NCBI GenBank assembly: GCA_937907455.1
Contig: CALESQ010000013.1
Coordinates: 71,417-135,416 of the forward strand
Reading direction: 5' to 3'
Source of the DNA: an uncultured Caldilineales bacterium
Lineage (GTDB): Bacteria > Chloroflexota > Anaerolineae > JAAEKA01
DNA: 64,000 nucleotides
Below are positions 44,383 through 52,422 of the stretch, one piece after another. Both the position numbers and the translations under genes were made by a program. The notes under the pieces are model-generated. The model did no database searches and was not told the origin of the DNA. It saw nothing but the letters and a program-made list of their open reading frames with translations. Each line of letters opens with the position of its first letter. The stretch's first letter is position 1.

Positions 44383-45264
44383 TTACTGGTTACTGCTCGC
44401 CGCTTCCCTCGGCTCAGCGGCAAAATAGGCGGCCAGGGCCTCTTGCCACGAACGCAGAGTAATGCCTTGTGCCGCGCCCACCTGGTTGAGCAGGATGGCG
44501 TGCGGCGGTGGCGTGGTACGACGCGGCCATTCGCCAGAAGATATGGGCGTTATCGGCACTTGGCTGCGGCCCGCGAGACGCAGAACCTCCACAGCCCACT
44601 GATAGCGCGTGCAATAGCCGCTGTTCACAAAGTGATAGATGCCATGCAGGTCTTGGTCAAGCGCCTGCACAATAGCCGCAGCCAGGTCGGGCGCGTAGGT
44701 AGGATTGCCAAACTCATCAGCTACCACCCGCAGGCTGCCCAGCTTATCCGCTGCAGCGATGATTTTACTGTTGAAATTGTTGCCGCCATTGTGATACAGC
44801 CATGCGGTGCGTGCAATCAAAAAGCGTCCGGCCATCAGGCTGAGTACCGCCTGCTCTGCGGCTTGCTTGCTGCGCGCATACACACCGCTGTGTGCGCGCA
44901 CAGCATCCCATTCCCGGTAAAAGCGCCCCGGCTGACCGGGAAACACCTCGTTGCTGCTGACATGAACCAGACGCGCGGCGCTCCGTTGGCACGCCAGCGC
45001 CAGATGCTGCACGCCGGTCACGTTGACCGCATAGCAGGCATCAGGGTTCTGCTCCGCGCCATCTACATCGGTCCACGCTGCGGCGTTGATCACCGCATCC
45101 GGCGCAAAGTCAGCGATTTGCCCGATCACCGCCGGATGGGTGATATCTACTTCGGGATAATCCAGCGGCAGCAGCTCGCGCCCGTGCAGCGCGCTCATCA
45201 AAGCGCGCCCCAACTGACCGCGATAACCAACAACAACAATTCGATGAGAGGAAAAAAGTGTCAT
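44383..45264 (-). CDS. rfbD: dTDP-4-dehydrorhamnose reductase
   Basis: Last step of dTDP-L-rhamnose synthesis. 293 residues, RmlD-type reductase: VVVGYRGQLGRALMSAL (NADPH loop), DITHPAVI, PDAVINAAAWTDVDGAE, VHVSSNEVFPG and the catalytic YARSKQAAE, RTAWLYHNGGNNF. The family usually has STDYVFDG where this has SSNEVFPG. RmlA-C are not in the window. It heads the polysaccharide gene run on the minus strand. Confidence 0.88.
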   Translation of the reverse strand: MTLFSSHRIVVVGYRGQLGRALMSALHGRELLPLDYPEVDITHPAVIGQIADFAPDAVINAAAWTDVDGAEQNPDACYAVNVTGVQHLALACQRSAARLVHVSSNEVFPGQPGRFYREWDAVRAHSGVYARSKQAAEQAVLSLMAGRFLIARTAWLYHNGGNNFNSKIIAAADKLGSLRVVADEFGNPTYAPDLAAAIVQALDQDLHGIYHFVNSGYCTRYQWAVEVLRLAGRSQVPITPISSGEWPRRTTPPPHAILLNQVGAAQGITLRSWQEALAAYFAAEPREAASSNQ

Positions 45265-45307
45265 AGGGTGGATGGGGATGGGTAGGATGGGGATTGGCCT
45301 TTAGCGG

Positions 45308-45396
45308 GTACGCCGAAGGCCGGTAAATTGGTAAATTGGTAGATTAGTAGTAGATTGGTACTCCTTCGGCGTACTTGTCTACCGCCTTCGGCGTAC
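45308..45396. repeat. Inverted GTACGCCGAAGG repeat enclosing TTGGTAGATT-type sequence
   Basis: GTACGCCGAAGG (45308-45319) is inverted as CCTTCGGCGTAC at 45363-45374 and again at 45385-45396. Between them are short repeats of the form GGTAAATTGGTAGATTAG. The same design occurs at 50911-51120. The rest of the 312-bp gap (45397-45576) holds a TATACT string at about 45492 but no clear promoter. Confidence 0.75.
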
Positions 45397-45576
45397 CTGT
45401 CTACCAATACAGCGGCGACTATTTTAACACTGCTCACCCGGATGAACAAGAGAGCGTCCCGCAAATCCTTGCGTGAATACCGGCAACGGGCTATACTAAC
45501 GCTGCGCTGTCGGCAACGAAGCCGATGGTCAATGGCCTGCAAGGCAGGCAGTGCGTTCAACCTGAGGAGCGACACA

Positions 45577-46626
45577 ATGGCAAAGACGATGAAGGCGGTT
45601 ATCAAGCCGGAGCAAGCACCCGGCATGACGCTGGCTGAAGTTCCTGTGCCCAAAATCGGCGCTGATGAGGTGCTGATCAAGGTACGCGCCGCCTCGATTT
45701 GCGGCACAGACCTGCACATTTACAAATGGGATGAATGGGCGCGGCGACGCATTACGCCGCCACTGGTGGTAGGCCATGAGTTTTGTGGTGATGTGGTAGC
45801 CGTTGGCCGCGAAGTGACCCAGGTGCGCGAAGGTGATTTTGTCTCTGCCGAGAGCCATATCACGTGCGGCCACTGCCACCAATGCCGCACCGGCAACGGC
45901 CACATCTGCCAAAACACCCGCATCATCGGGGTAGACCGCGATGGCTGCTGGGCTGAGTACATTGCCATGCCCGCAGGCAACCTGTGGCGCAACGATCCTG
46001 CCATGCCTGCCGAAATCGCCTGTATGCTGGAAAATTTTGGCAACGCCGTGCATACTGCCTCAGCAACCGACCTCACCGGCAAGCGGGTACTCGTCACCGG
46101 CTGCGGGCCGGTGGGTCTGATGACAGTAGCCGTAGCGAAAGCCGCCGGAGCGCGCTCCATCTATGCCACCGACATCAGCCCCTATCGGCTGCGTCTGGCA
46201 CAGCAAATGGGCGCTACCCACACCCTCAACGTCGCCGAGGTAGATGTAGTAGACACGGTCTTTGCCAGCAGCGGCGGTGACGGCGTAGATGTGCTGCTGG
46301 AGATGAGCGGCGCGCAGCCGGCTATCGAGCAGGGATTTCGGGCGCTGCGCGACGGTGGCTTCGCGGCCTTGCTGGGGCTGGCCCCTGGCACCATTGGCTT
46401 CGACATCAACAACGCCATTATCTTTAAAGGCGCCACCGTGCAGGGCATTGTAGGGCGCAAGCTGTGGGATACCTGGTATCGCATGAGCGGCCTGCTCAGC
46501 GCCGGTGCTGTGGATTTGCAACCCCTGGTCACTCATCGCTTCACCCTGGACCAATGGCAAGACGCCGTGCAAACCATGAGCGGCGGAGCCAGCGGCAAAG
46601 TGGTGATGACCGTAGCCGACGCCTGA
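45577..46626 (+). CDS. tdh: L-threonine 3-dehydrogenase
   Basis: Oxidises L-threonine to 2-amino-3-ketobutyrate with NAD+. 349 residues, zinc medium-chain dehydrogenase. Catalytic zinc ligands in SICGTDLHIYKWDEWA and VVGHEFCGDVV; structural zinc cysteines in CGHCHQCRTGNGHIC; Rossmann GCGPVGLMTVAVAKAAGA; FKGATVQGIVGRKLWDTWY as in E. coli Tdh. TGAGGAG at 45563 sets the start. kbl follows 15 nt downstream, forming the classical tdh-kbl pathway from threonine to glycine plus acetyl-CoA. Confidence 0.95.
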   Translation: MAKTMKAVIKPEQAPGMTLAEVPVPKIGADEVLIKVRAASICGTDLHIYKWDEWARRRITPPLVVGHEFCGDVVAVGREVTQVREGDFVSAESHITCGHCHQCRTGNGHICQNTRIIGVDRDGCWAEYIAMPAGNLWRNDPAMPAEIACMLENFGNAVHTASATDLTGKRVLVTGCGPVGLMTVAVAKAAGARSIYATDISPYRLRLAQQMGATHTLNVAEVDVVDTVFASSGGDGVDVLLEMSGAQPAIEQGFRALRDGGFAALLGLAPGTIGFDINNAIIFKGATVQGIVGRKLWDTWYRMSGLLSAGAVDLQPLVTHRFTLDQWQDAVQTMSGGASGKVVMTVADA

Positions 46627-46641
46627 AACAAGGAGCCAAGC

Positions 46642-47835
46642 ATGACTCACCCCCACAAACTGGCCTGGCTGGAGGCGCAACTCGATGAGCTGCGCGCCGG
46701 TGGCCGCTACAACCAGATCCGCACCATCGAATCGCCTCAGGGCGCCTGGCTGGTAGTGGATGGCAAAAAACTGCTCAATTTCTGTTCCAACAACTACCTG
46801 GGTCTAGCCAACCACCCGCAGTTGACCGAAGCAGCCAAAACCGCAATTGATCGCTACGGCGTTGGCCCCGGGGCGGTGCGCACCATTGCCGGCACCATGA
46901 GCCTGCATAACGAGTTGGAGCGCAAGCTGGCCGAGTTTAAAGGCGCCGAAGCAGCAGTCACCTTTCAAAGCGGCTTCACCGCCAACGTCGGCACCATTCC
47001 CGCGCTGATCGGCGACAACGATCTTATCATCAGCGACCGACTGAACCATGCCAGCATCATAGACGGCACGCGCCTCACCCGCGCCACGCGCACCATCTAT
47101 GAACACAGCGACATGGCCTCATTGCGTGAGGTGCTGACGCAGAACCAGGGCCGCTATGAACGCATGGTCATCATCACCGATGGCGTGTTCAGCATGGATG
47201 GCGACATTGCCCCCCTGCCGGAAATCGTAGCACTGGCCGAGGAGTTCGGCGCGCTCACCGTGGTGGATGATGCCCACGGCGAGGGCGTGCTGGGCTACGG
47301 CGGACGCGGCATTGTAGATCACTTCCACCTGCACGGCCGCGTGGATGTAGAGATCGGCACTCTCAGCAAAGCCTTCGGCGTGATGGGCGGCATCGTGGCC
47401 GGCTCACAGATATTGATTGACTGGCTAAAGCAGCGCGGCCGCCCGCTGCTTTTCTCCAGCGCCATGACCGTGCCCGACACCGCAGCCTGCATCGCTGCGG
47501 TTGATCTGCTGTCCGCCTCCACCGAGCTGGTAGACCGCCTTTGGGCCAACACCCGTTTCTTCAAAGCCGAAATGCAACGGCTTGGCTTCGACATCGGTGC
47601 CAGCCAAACGCCGATCACGCCGGTGATGCTGGGCGACGAACGTCTGGCGCAGCAATTCAGTCGGCGGCTTTACGAAGAAGGCGTCTTCGGCATGGCTATC
47701 GTCTTCCCCACGGTGCCGCGCGGCCTGGCCCGCATCCGCATTATGATGTCCGCAGCGCACACCCAGAACGACCTGGAATTCGGTCTGGAGGTGCTTCACA
47801 AGGTTGGGCGTGAGCTGGGTGTTTTGGGTCAATAG
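46642..47835 (+). CDS. kbl: Glycine C-acetyltransferase (2-amino-3-ketobutyrate CoA ligase)
   Basis: Cleaves 2-amino-3-ketobutyrate with CoA to glycine and acetyl-CoA. 397 residues, fold-type I PLP enzyme: FCSNNYLGLANHP, GVGPGAVRTIAGTMSLHNEL, DRLNHASIIDGTRL, VVDDAHGEGVLG and Lys243 in GTLSKAFGVMGG. AAGGAG at 46630 precedes the ATG. Operon with tdh. It is a paralogue of the alpha-oxoamine synthase at 2366. Confidence 0.95.
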   Translation: MTHPHKLAWLEAQLDELRAGGRYNQIRTIESPQGAWLVVDGKKLLNFCSNNYLGLANHPQLTEAAKTAIDRYGVGPGAVRTIAGTMSLHNELERKLAEFKGAEAAVTFQSGFTANVGTIPALIGDNDLIISDRLNHASIIDGTRLTRATRTIYEHSDMASLREVLTQNQGRYERMVIITDGVFSMDGDIAPLPEIVALAEEFGALTVVDDAHGEGVLGYGGRGIVDHFHLHGRVDVEIGTLSKAFGVMGGIVAGSQILIDWLKQRGRPLLFSSAMTVPDTAACIAAVDLLSASTELVDRLWANTRFFKAEMQRLGFDIGASQTPITPVMLGDERLAQQFSRRLYEEGVFGMAIVFPTVPRGLARIRIMMSAAHTQNDLEFGLEVLHKVGRELGVLGQ

Positions 47836-47932
47836 ATTGCTCTGTTTTGGCGCTGCCAGCCCCGTGATGGCAGGTAAACAGCCATCACTAAACGCTTTCG
47901 CCCTTCTGTCCCGAGCAAACACGCAGGAATCT

Positions 47933-47999
47933 GTTCAGCAATAGCCAACGGAATGGCTCTACCAATCCGCCCCGGCTGCTCCGTTGGCTATTGCTGAAC
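47933..47999. repeat. Perfect 20-bp inverted repeat behind kbl
   Basis: GTTCAGCAATAGCCAACGGA at 47933-47952 is perfectly inverted at 47980-47999, with a 27-nt loop. No T run follows. The 363-bp gap also holds GGTAAACAGCCATC (about 47870-47883), shared in reverse with 21620-21634, and at 48001-48080 a 26-codon frame without recognisable relatives. Smaller inverted AACGAAAC/GTTTCGTT lies at about 48105-48143. Confidence 0.8.
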
Positions 48000-48198
48000 G
48001 TTTACCGCAGTTCATCCAATCCTTGAAGAAGGTCATACCTGAGCAACAACCCAAAATTGACGCAAGGCCACGAGCATGACCTTTGTCCATGCACCGCTGG
48101 CCCGAACGAAACGCCTTGAACAAATGTAGCTGGGTGTTTCGTTGCCGGCGCGGCTTGTTCAGGTTCCATTGCTTTCATCCGGTAGAAAAAGGAACACC

Positions 48199-48546
48199 AT
48201 GAGCGATCAACAGTCACCAAAACAAATCAACGTCGAATTGCCCAAGGAAATCAACGCGATCTATTCAAATTTTGCCATCATCAGTCATTCGCCGCATGAG
48301 ATGATCATAGACTTTGCCCAGATCTTACCGGCGCTGCCTAAGGCACGCGTGCAGGCGCGCATCCTGCTCACCCCAACTAATGCCAAGATGCTGCATCAGG
48401 CACTGGGCGACAACATCGCCAAGTACGAACGTCGCTTCGGCACGATGAGCAACCCGGGCGGCGGCAACTTCGACCCACACACAGGCCGCCTGGGTGGTAT
48501 GCAGTGGACAGTGGGCGACGACGATGAACAAAACGACGGCGAATAG
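48199..48546 (+). CDS. DUF3467 family protein
   Basis: 115 residues. Family pattern: NVELPKEINAIYSNFAIISH, HEMIIDFAQILP, VQARILLTPTNAKMLHQAL and NIAKYERRFG. DUF3467 proteins are small, widespread and of unknown function. AAAAGGA precedes the ATG. It starts a closely spaced plus-strand run of five genes with translin and the Cas4-like halves (16 nt to the next gene), so it may be part of their unit. Confidence 0.85.
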   Translation: MSDQQSPKQINVELPKEINAIYSNFAIISHSPHEMIIDFAQILPALPKARVQARILLTPTNAKMLHQALGDNIAKYERRFGTMSNPGGGNFDPHTGRLGGMQWTVGDDDEQNDGE

Positions 48547-48561
48547 CTTGAAAGAGTTGTT

Positions 48562-49251
48562 GTGGATAATCTAAGCATAATCATTGACGCCATTCGTGCG
48601 GACCTTACCCGCCGCAACGATGTACGCGATGCCACCCTGCGCCGCTCGCGTGAACTGGTGCGCCTGTGCGCCAACAGCATCCGCGCGGTGCATCGTCACG
48701 AATTCAGCGATGCCCAGGAGTTACTCGGCCAGGCCAGAGCGGCTGCCGCGGAGATGGTGAACGATCTGGCTGATCTGCCTGATCTCTACTACACCGGCTA
48801 CACCCAGGACGCGCTGAAGGAACTGACCGAAGCCCATCTGGTATATGCGTTTGTCACCGGCAGCAGCTTGCCCACACCGGAAACGCTGGCCGTGCCTGGC
48901 TCTACCTTCCTCAACGGTATGTCAGAGGCTGCCAGCGAAATGCGGCGCTTTGCCCTGGATATGATTCGCCTGGGCCGGGTGCAGGAAGCACTGCCCTACC
49001 TGACGATCATGGATGAGGTCTACAGCCAGCAGACCACCATTGACTTTCCCGATGCCATCACCGGCGGTCTGCGCCGCCAAACCGATGTGCTGCGCGGCAT
49101 TCTGGAGCGCACCCGCGGCGACGTGACTCTCTCCACGCGCCAAGAGGCCATGCGCGCCGCGTTGGCGGCTTTCGAGGCACGTGTGATGGGCAATTCCGAA
49201 ACCGGCGATGTCACCTGGCTGCTGCTAAACGAAGCTGATGAGCAAGAATAA
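48562..49251 (+). CDS. Translin-family protein
   Basis: 229 residues, GTG start. All-helical. DATLRRSRELVRLCANSIRA, GSTFLNGMSEAASEMRRFAL, EALPYLTIMDEVY, DFPDAITGGLRRQTDVLRGI and LERTRGDVTLS follow the translin pattern, including the PDA-x3-GLRR-KxDxxRxLxExTRGD-like end. Eukaryotic translin binds single-stranded nucleic acid and forms C3PO with the nuclease TRAX; archaeal homologues are RNA-binding or RNase. The acidic residues of TRAX nucleases cannot be assigned by eye. It overlaps the next gene by 14 nt. Confidence 0.82.
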   Translation: MDNLSIIIDAIRADLTRRNDVRDATLRRSRELVRLCANSIRAVHRHEFSDAQELLGQARAAAAEMVNDLADLPDLYYTGYTQDALKELTEAHLVYAFVTGSSLPTPETLAVPGSTFLNGMSEAASEMRRFALDMIRLGRVQEALPYLTIMDEVYSQQTTIDFPDAITGGLRRQTDVLRGILERTRGDVTLSTRQEAMRAALAAFEARVMGNSETGDVTWLLLNEADEQE

Positions 49252-49504
49252 CATGCCCCCAGTAGTGCGGGCCAGCGAGTTAGGCGAATACGTGTACTGC
49301 GCCCGCGCCTGGTGGCTGCACCGCATTCAGGGTCTTGAATCACACAACACCACGGCGCTGCACAACGGTCAACAAGCGCACACGCGGCACGGCCATGCGG
49401 TGGCCGCGGCACAACGCCAACGCCGCGGGGCCATGCTGCTGCTGCTGGTAGCGGTGGTGCTGCTGGCTGCGGCTGCTATCCTGCTGCTGAGGGCTGGCCT
49501 GTGA
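49238..49504 (+). CDS. N-terminal half of a Cas4-like protein, with membrane helix
   Basis: 88 residues. VRASELGEYVYCARAWWLHR matches the start of Cas4/RecB-like nucleases, with the first iron-sulfur Cys (residue 21), and LHNGQQAHTRHGHAV matches the following G-x3-H region that holds RecB motif I His. The protein then ends in a single hydrophobic helix (about 66-84) instead of the nuclease core. The missing part appears in the gene at 50333. Its start overlaps translin and its stop overlaps the L,D-transpeptidase start. Confidence 0.7.
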   Translation: MSKNNMPPVVRASELGEYVYCARAWWLHRIQGLESHNTTALHNGQQAHTRHGHAVAAAQRQRRGAMLLLLVAVVLLAAAAILLLRAGL

Positions 49505-50253
49505 CCGGCCGTTTGCTGCGCCTGGGGTTAATCGGATTGCTCGCGGTCACGTTTGCGCTGCTGGCCTGGCAAGGATTGAGCGCGCTGGGCGGCGCGGGCC
49601 AGGCATTTGCCCCCATTACCGGCCAATACTACGTCGGTGCAAGCTGGATGAGCAGCGAAGTTGCCCTTGCACCCACCTTCACGCCCACGCCCACCCTCAC
49701 AGCTACCCCGCACCTTGTGGCTAGCCCCCAACCGGCACACACCCCCGCAGCTACCCCCACTGCGGTCTCGGTTGCCCAGCCCACGCCCGACCCGTTTCTG
49801 ATGGAGGCGGCACGCGCCAACGGCATTGATCCCGCGGGCACGTATGTGATCGTCAGCCAGAATGCCCAGCGCATGACCGTGGTGGAGCAGGGCCACGTGC
49901 TGCGTGTGATTCCCGTCAGCACCGGCGACCCGGATCGCGGCTGGTTTACGCCGGCCTGGTCAGGGCGCATTGGTGAGTTCTGGGGCACGTTTTCGGCCAA
50001 CGGCGTTACCGCAGACGATGCCTGGTATCTCTTCAAGGCGGGCGGCTCGATTTTGATCCACAGCTCACCCTACACGCTGGCCGCAGACGGTAACAAGGTT
50101 TATCAGGGCGTGGATGATCTGGGTATGTTTCCGGCATCGCGCGGCTGCATTCGCGTAGCGCCGGATGAAGCGCAGTGGTTCACGGCCTGGGGCCCCTACG
50201 ATGTGCCAATTGTGGTGCTGCCCTGGGATGGTGGTTCCGGGCGCGAGGGCTAG
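49501..50253 (+). CDS. L,D-transpeptidase (YkuD domain), membrane-anchored
   Basis: 250 residues, GTG start overlapping the previous stop. An N-terminal membrane helix (8-28) is followed by a Thr/Pro-rich linker (about 58-100) and a YkuD catalytic domain with IHSSPY and the nucleophile in SRGCIRV (Cys about 216). It would form 3-3 peptidoglycan cross-links or attach proteins to the wall, outside the membrane. Its placement between the two Cas4-like halves looks unrelated by function. YkuD domain normal in length. Confidence 0.92.
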   Translation: MTGRLLRLGLIGLLAVTFALLAWQGLSALGGAGQAFAPITGQYYVGASWMSSEVALAPTFTPTPTLTATPHLVASPQPAHTPAATPTAVSVAQPTPDPFLMEAARANGIDPAGTYVIVSQNAQRMTVVEQGHVLRVIPVSTGDPDRGWFTPAWSGRIGEFWGTFSANGVTADDAWYLFKAGGSILIHSSPYTLAADGNKVYQGVDDLGMFPASRGCIRVAPDEAQWFTAWGPYDVPIVVLPWDGGSGREG

Positions 50254-50332
50254 CGGACTTCTGCCCCCGGTGCTGCAACGCAAGCCGCTCTGCTGCTTCC
50301 GATTAAAGCTCTGAGGGCCATCCTGAACTGCC

Positions 50333-50890
50333 ATGACCCTACTCGCTGCGCTGCTGTTGATACTGGCCCTGTTGCTGGTTTTAGCCGCGCTGGGGCTGGC
50401 ATGGGCCGCGCGACGCGGCCAGCAGCATAGCGGCTTGCCCACCGGTGAAGTGATCTATGCCGATACCGGACACTGGGCAGAGGTTGCCCGTCCCCTGTTT
50501 TCCCAACGCTACCGGCTCACCGGTAAGCCCGATTACCTGGTAGACAACGAAGAGGGGTTGATTCCCGTGGAGGTGAAACACACGACCGCGCCAGCGGGTG
50601 GCAAAGCGTATGCCTCTCATGTGATGCAACTGGCGGCTTACTGCCTGCTGGTGGAGGATGTACTGGGCAAAACGCCGCCCTGCGGTTTGATCCGCTACCG
50701 AGATGCCACGCTACGCATCCCTTACGACGCCGCGCTGCGTGCCAATCTGCTGGCATTGCTGGAGGCCATGCGCAGCAGCGCCCGCGCCGCTCATGTACCT
50801 CGCAGCCACAACGACGCTGCCCGTTGCCACGGCTGCGGCCTGCGCCACGGGTGTGATGAAGCAGTGGGGGGGAGATGGGCAAACAAGTAA
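50333..50890 (+). CDS. C-terminal half of a Cas4-like PD-(D/E)XK nuclease, with membrane helix
   Basis: 185 residues. An N-terminal hydrophobic helix (about 3-26) is followed by RLTGKPDYLV (motif II Asp), IPVEVKHT (motif III Glu-x-Lys), MQLAAYCLLVED (QxxxY motif) and the C-terminal cysteine cluster ARCHGCGLRHGCD (three Cys). These are the catalytic core and last three iron-sulfur ligands of Cas4. The first Cys and motif I His are missing here but present in the protein at 49238, so the two probably assemble through their membrane helices. Start 50333 lies 79 nt after the transpeptidase stop. Confidence 0.75.
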   Translation: MTLLAALLLILALLLVLAALGLAWAARRGQQHSGLPTGEVIYADTGHWAEVARPLFSQRYRLTGKPDYLVDNEEGLIPVEVKHTTAPAGGKAYASHVMQLAAYCLLVEDVLGKTPPCGLIRYRDATLRIPYDAALRANLLALLEAMRSSARAAHVPRSHNDAARCHGCGLRHGCDEAVGGRWANK

Positions 50891-50910
50891 GCAAGCAGAC
50901 AAGTAGTCAA

Positions 50911-51120
50911 GTACGCCGAAGGCGGGTAGACAGGGAGACTGGTAAGCCAATCCTCAATCTACCCGCTGGAGGTGTACTGATTCCCAACACACCAATCTAC
51001 CAATCCCCAATCTACCAATTCCCAATCTACCAATTCCCAATCTACCAATCCCCAATCTACCAATCCCCAATCTACCAATCCCCAATCTACCCGCCAAAGG
51101 CGTACCTACCTTCGGCGTAC
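50911..51120. repeat. 15-bp tandem array flanked by inverted GTACGCCGAAGG
   Basis: 6.5 copies of CAATCTACCAATCCC (with a CAATTCC variant) run 50993-51090. The array is bracketed by GTACGCCGAAGG (50911-50922) and CCTTCGGCGTAC (51109-51120). The same layout in smaller form is at 45308-45396. No gene lies in this 234-bp convergent gap. Confidence 0.88.
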
Positions 51121-51124
51121 TAAC

Positions 51125-52291
51125 CTACCGACTCTTTACCGCCATCTCAACTGGTACGATTTGCAGCCAGACATTGCCTGGCTTGAGCATGAGGGGAGTT
51201 TTCAAATCCGGCGCGGCAAACAGCAAAGGATCCTCGCGCTGCGGGCGCAGCCACACCCCTTGCTGCACCGTGCCGTCACGGAATAACTGCATCCGCCCCT
51301 GCCCCCAGAGCTGAATTTGCAGCGATTTTGACCCCAACGCATCCTCGACAATCAACGTCTCGACATGCGGCACATACAGCACCACGACGTTGGCCGCGTG
51401 CAATTGCTCGCCGTTGAGATCATCTATATGCGGGGTTCCCAGAATGCTGCGCGCATAGCTTTGCCGCGCCGTGTCGTAGTCGTAGCTTACATCGGAAAAC
51501 TGACTGCCGTAGGGGATTTCAATCCACGTGGCCGGTTGAGCCTGCGGCCCCGGCGTGGCGCTCCATTGCCAGCCGCGCGCCTGCGGCGCTTCTGTCCAGC
51601 CTTGATCCTCAGCATACTGTGCCAGCAACTCGCTGTCAGTGAACAGCGTATGCTCATAAGCGCGGCCGGGAATATCCAGCCGATAAAACGCCGCATCCTT
51701 GCGCTCGTCCGATGCTGTGCGGTTGGCAAAGTCTGACGCCTCGATCATGCGATTAACCTCGCCACTAGCCCCTGAATAGATCAGATAAGCGCCAAACAGC
51801 ACCGGTAATTCCAGATCCAGTAGCCGAGCGCTGCGAATCGAGCCTATGCGTTCGGCATTCTGGCTGTGAAAGATCGCCGTGAAGCGGGTAATGTCTCCCT
51901 CGGCCAGATGTTCCACCACCACATCGGCGCGACTAAGCCCTGATTGGGGGCGGGCAATCGGCGAATTGGAGATTTTCACCGCCGCGGGCATGCGCTTCAG
52001 CAGCGTGGGGTCAGCTACTTTCAGCCCGGTGAGAGGGGATACATCGGCAGGTAGATCGGCAACTGGCAGCAATGGGGTGATGTCAGCCACGGTGAGTGCG
52101 GCTGTTGTCGGCGTTGCCGTGGCCGCTTCAGCGGCAGGGGCCTCATCGGTACGGGCCAGCGGCGGAGCCATCACCGTGCGCGTAGGTGTGGCCGTTGGTG
52201 CGCCTGTGCGACTTGAGCGGCAAGCCGTAGGCGCAAGAACGCTCAACAAAAGGAGAAAACACAGTGCAAACAGCCTGTGAGGAGAACGCAT
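51125..52291 (-). CDS. DUF3048 lipoprotein (YerB-like)
   Basis: 388 residues. Lipoprotein signal with lipobox LAPTAC (Cys24), then a Thr/Pro/Ala-rich linker. The DUF3048 core follows: VSPLTGLKVADPTLLKRMPA, AVKISNSPIARPQSGLSRAD, VVVEHLAEGDITRFTAIFHS and IGSIRSARLLDLEL, with a C-terminal domain around LWGQGRMQLFRDG. Surface-anchored, function unknown. A GGAG lies 17 nt before the ATG; TATACT at about 52343-52338 may be its -10. Confidence 0.88.
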   Translation of the reverse strand: MRSPHRLFALCFLLLLSVLAPTACRSSRTGAPTATPTRTVMAPPLARTDEAPAAEAATATPTTAALTVADITPLLPVADLPADVSPLTGLKVADPTLLKRMPAAVKISNSPIARPQSGLSRADVVVEHLAEGDITRFTAIFHSQNAERIGSIRSARLLDLELPVLFGAYLIYSGASGEVNRMIEASDFANRTASDERKDAAFYRLDIPGRAYEHTLFTDSELLAQYAEDQGWTEAPQARGWQWSATPGPQAQPATWIEIPYGSQFSDVSYDYDTARQSYARSILGTPHIDDLNGEQLHAANVVVLYVPHVETLIVEDALGSKSLQIQLWGQGRMQLFRDGTVQQGVWLRPQREDPLLFAAPDLKTPLMLKPGNVWLQIVPVEMAVKSR

Positions 52292-52422
52292 GACAAGTCA
52301 GCTCCGGGGGATAAGATCAGCAACCAGTATGCGCAGTATAGCACAAAAGCCCGCGGCAAAGAAAAGAGGAGAACGAACCAGGTGGTCGTTCTCCTCTGAC
52401 ATGACTGAAACTGATAAGCAAG

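Noticed and set aside
48001..48078. Possible transposase C-terminal fragment after kbl
   Set aside because: A 26-codon frame ending in TGA with no recognisable motif; too short to call.
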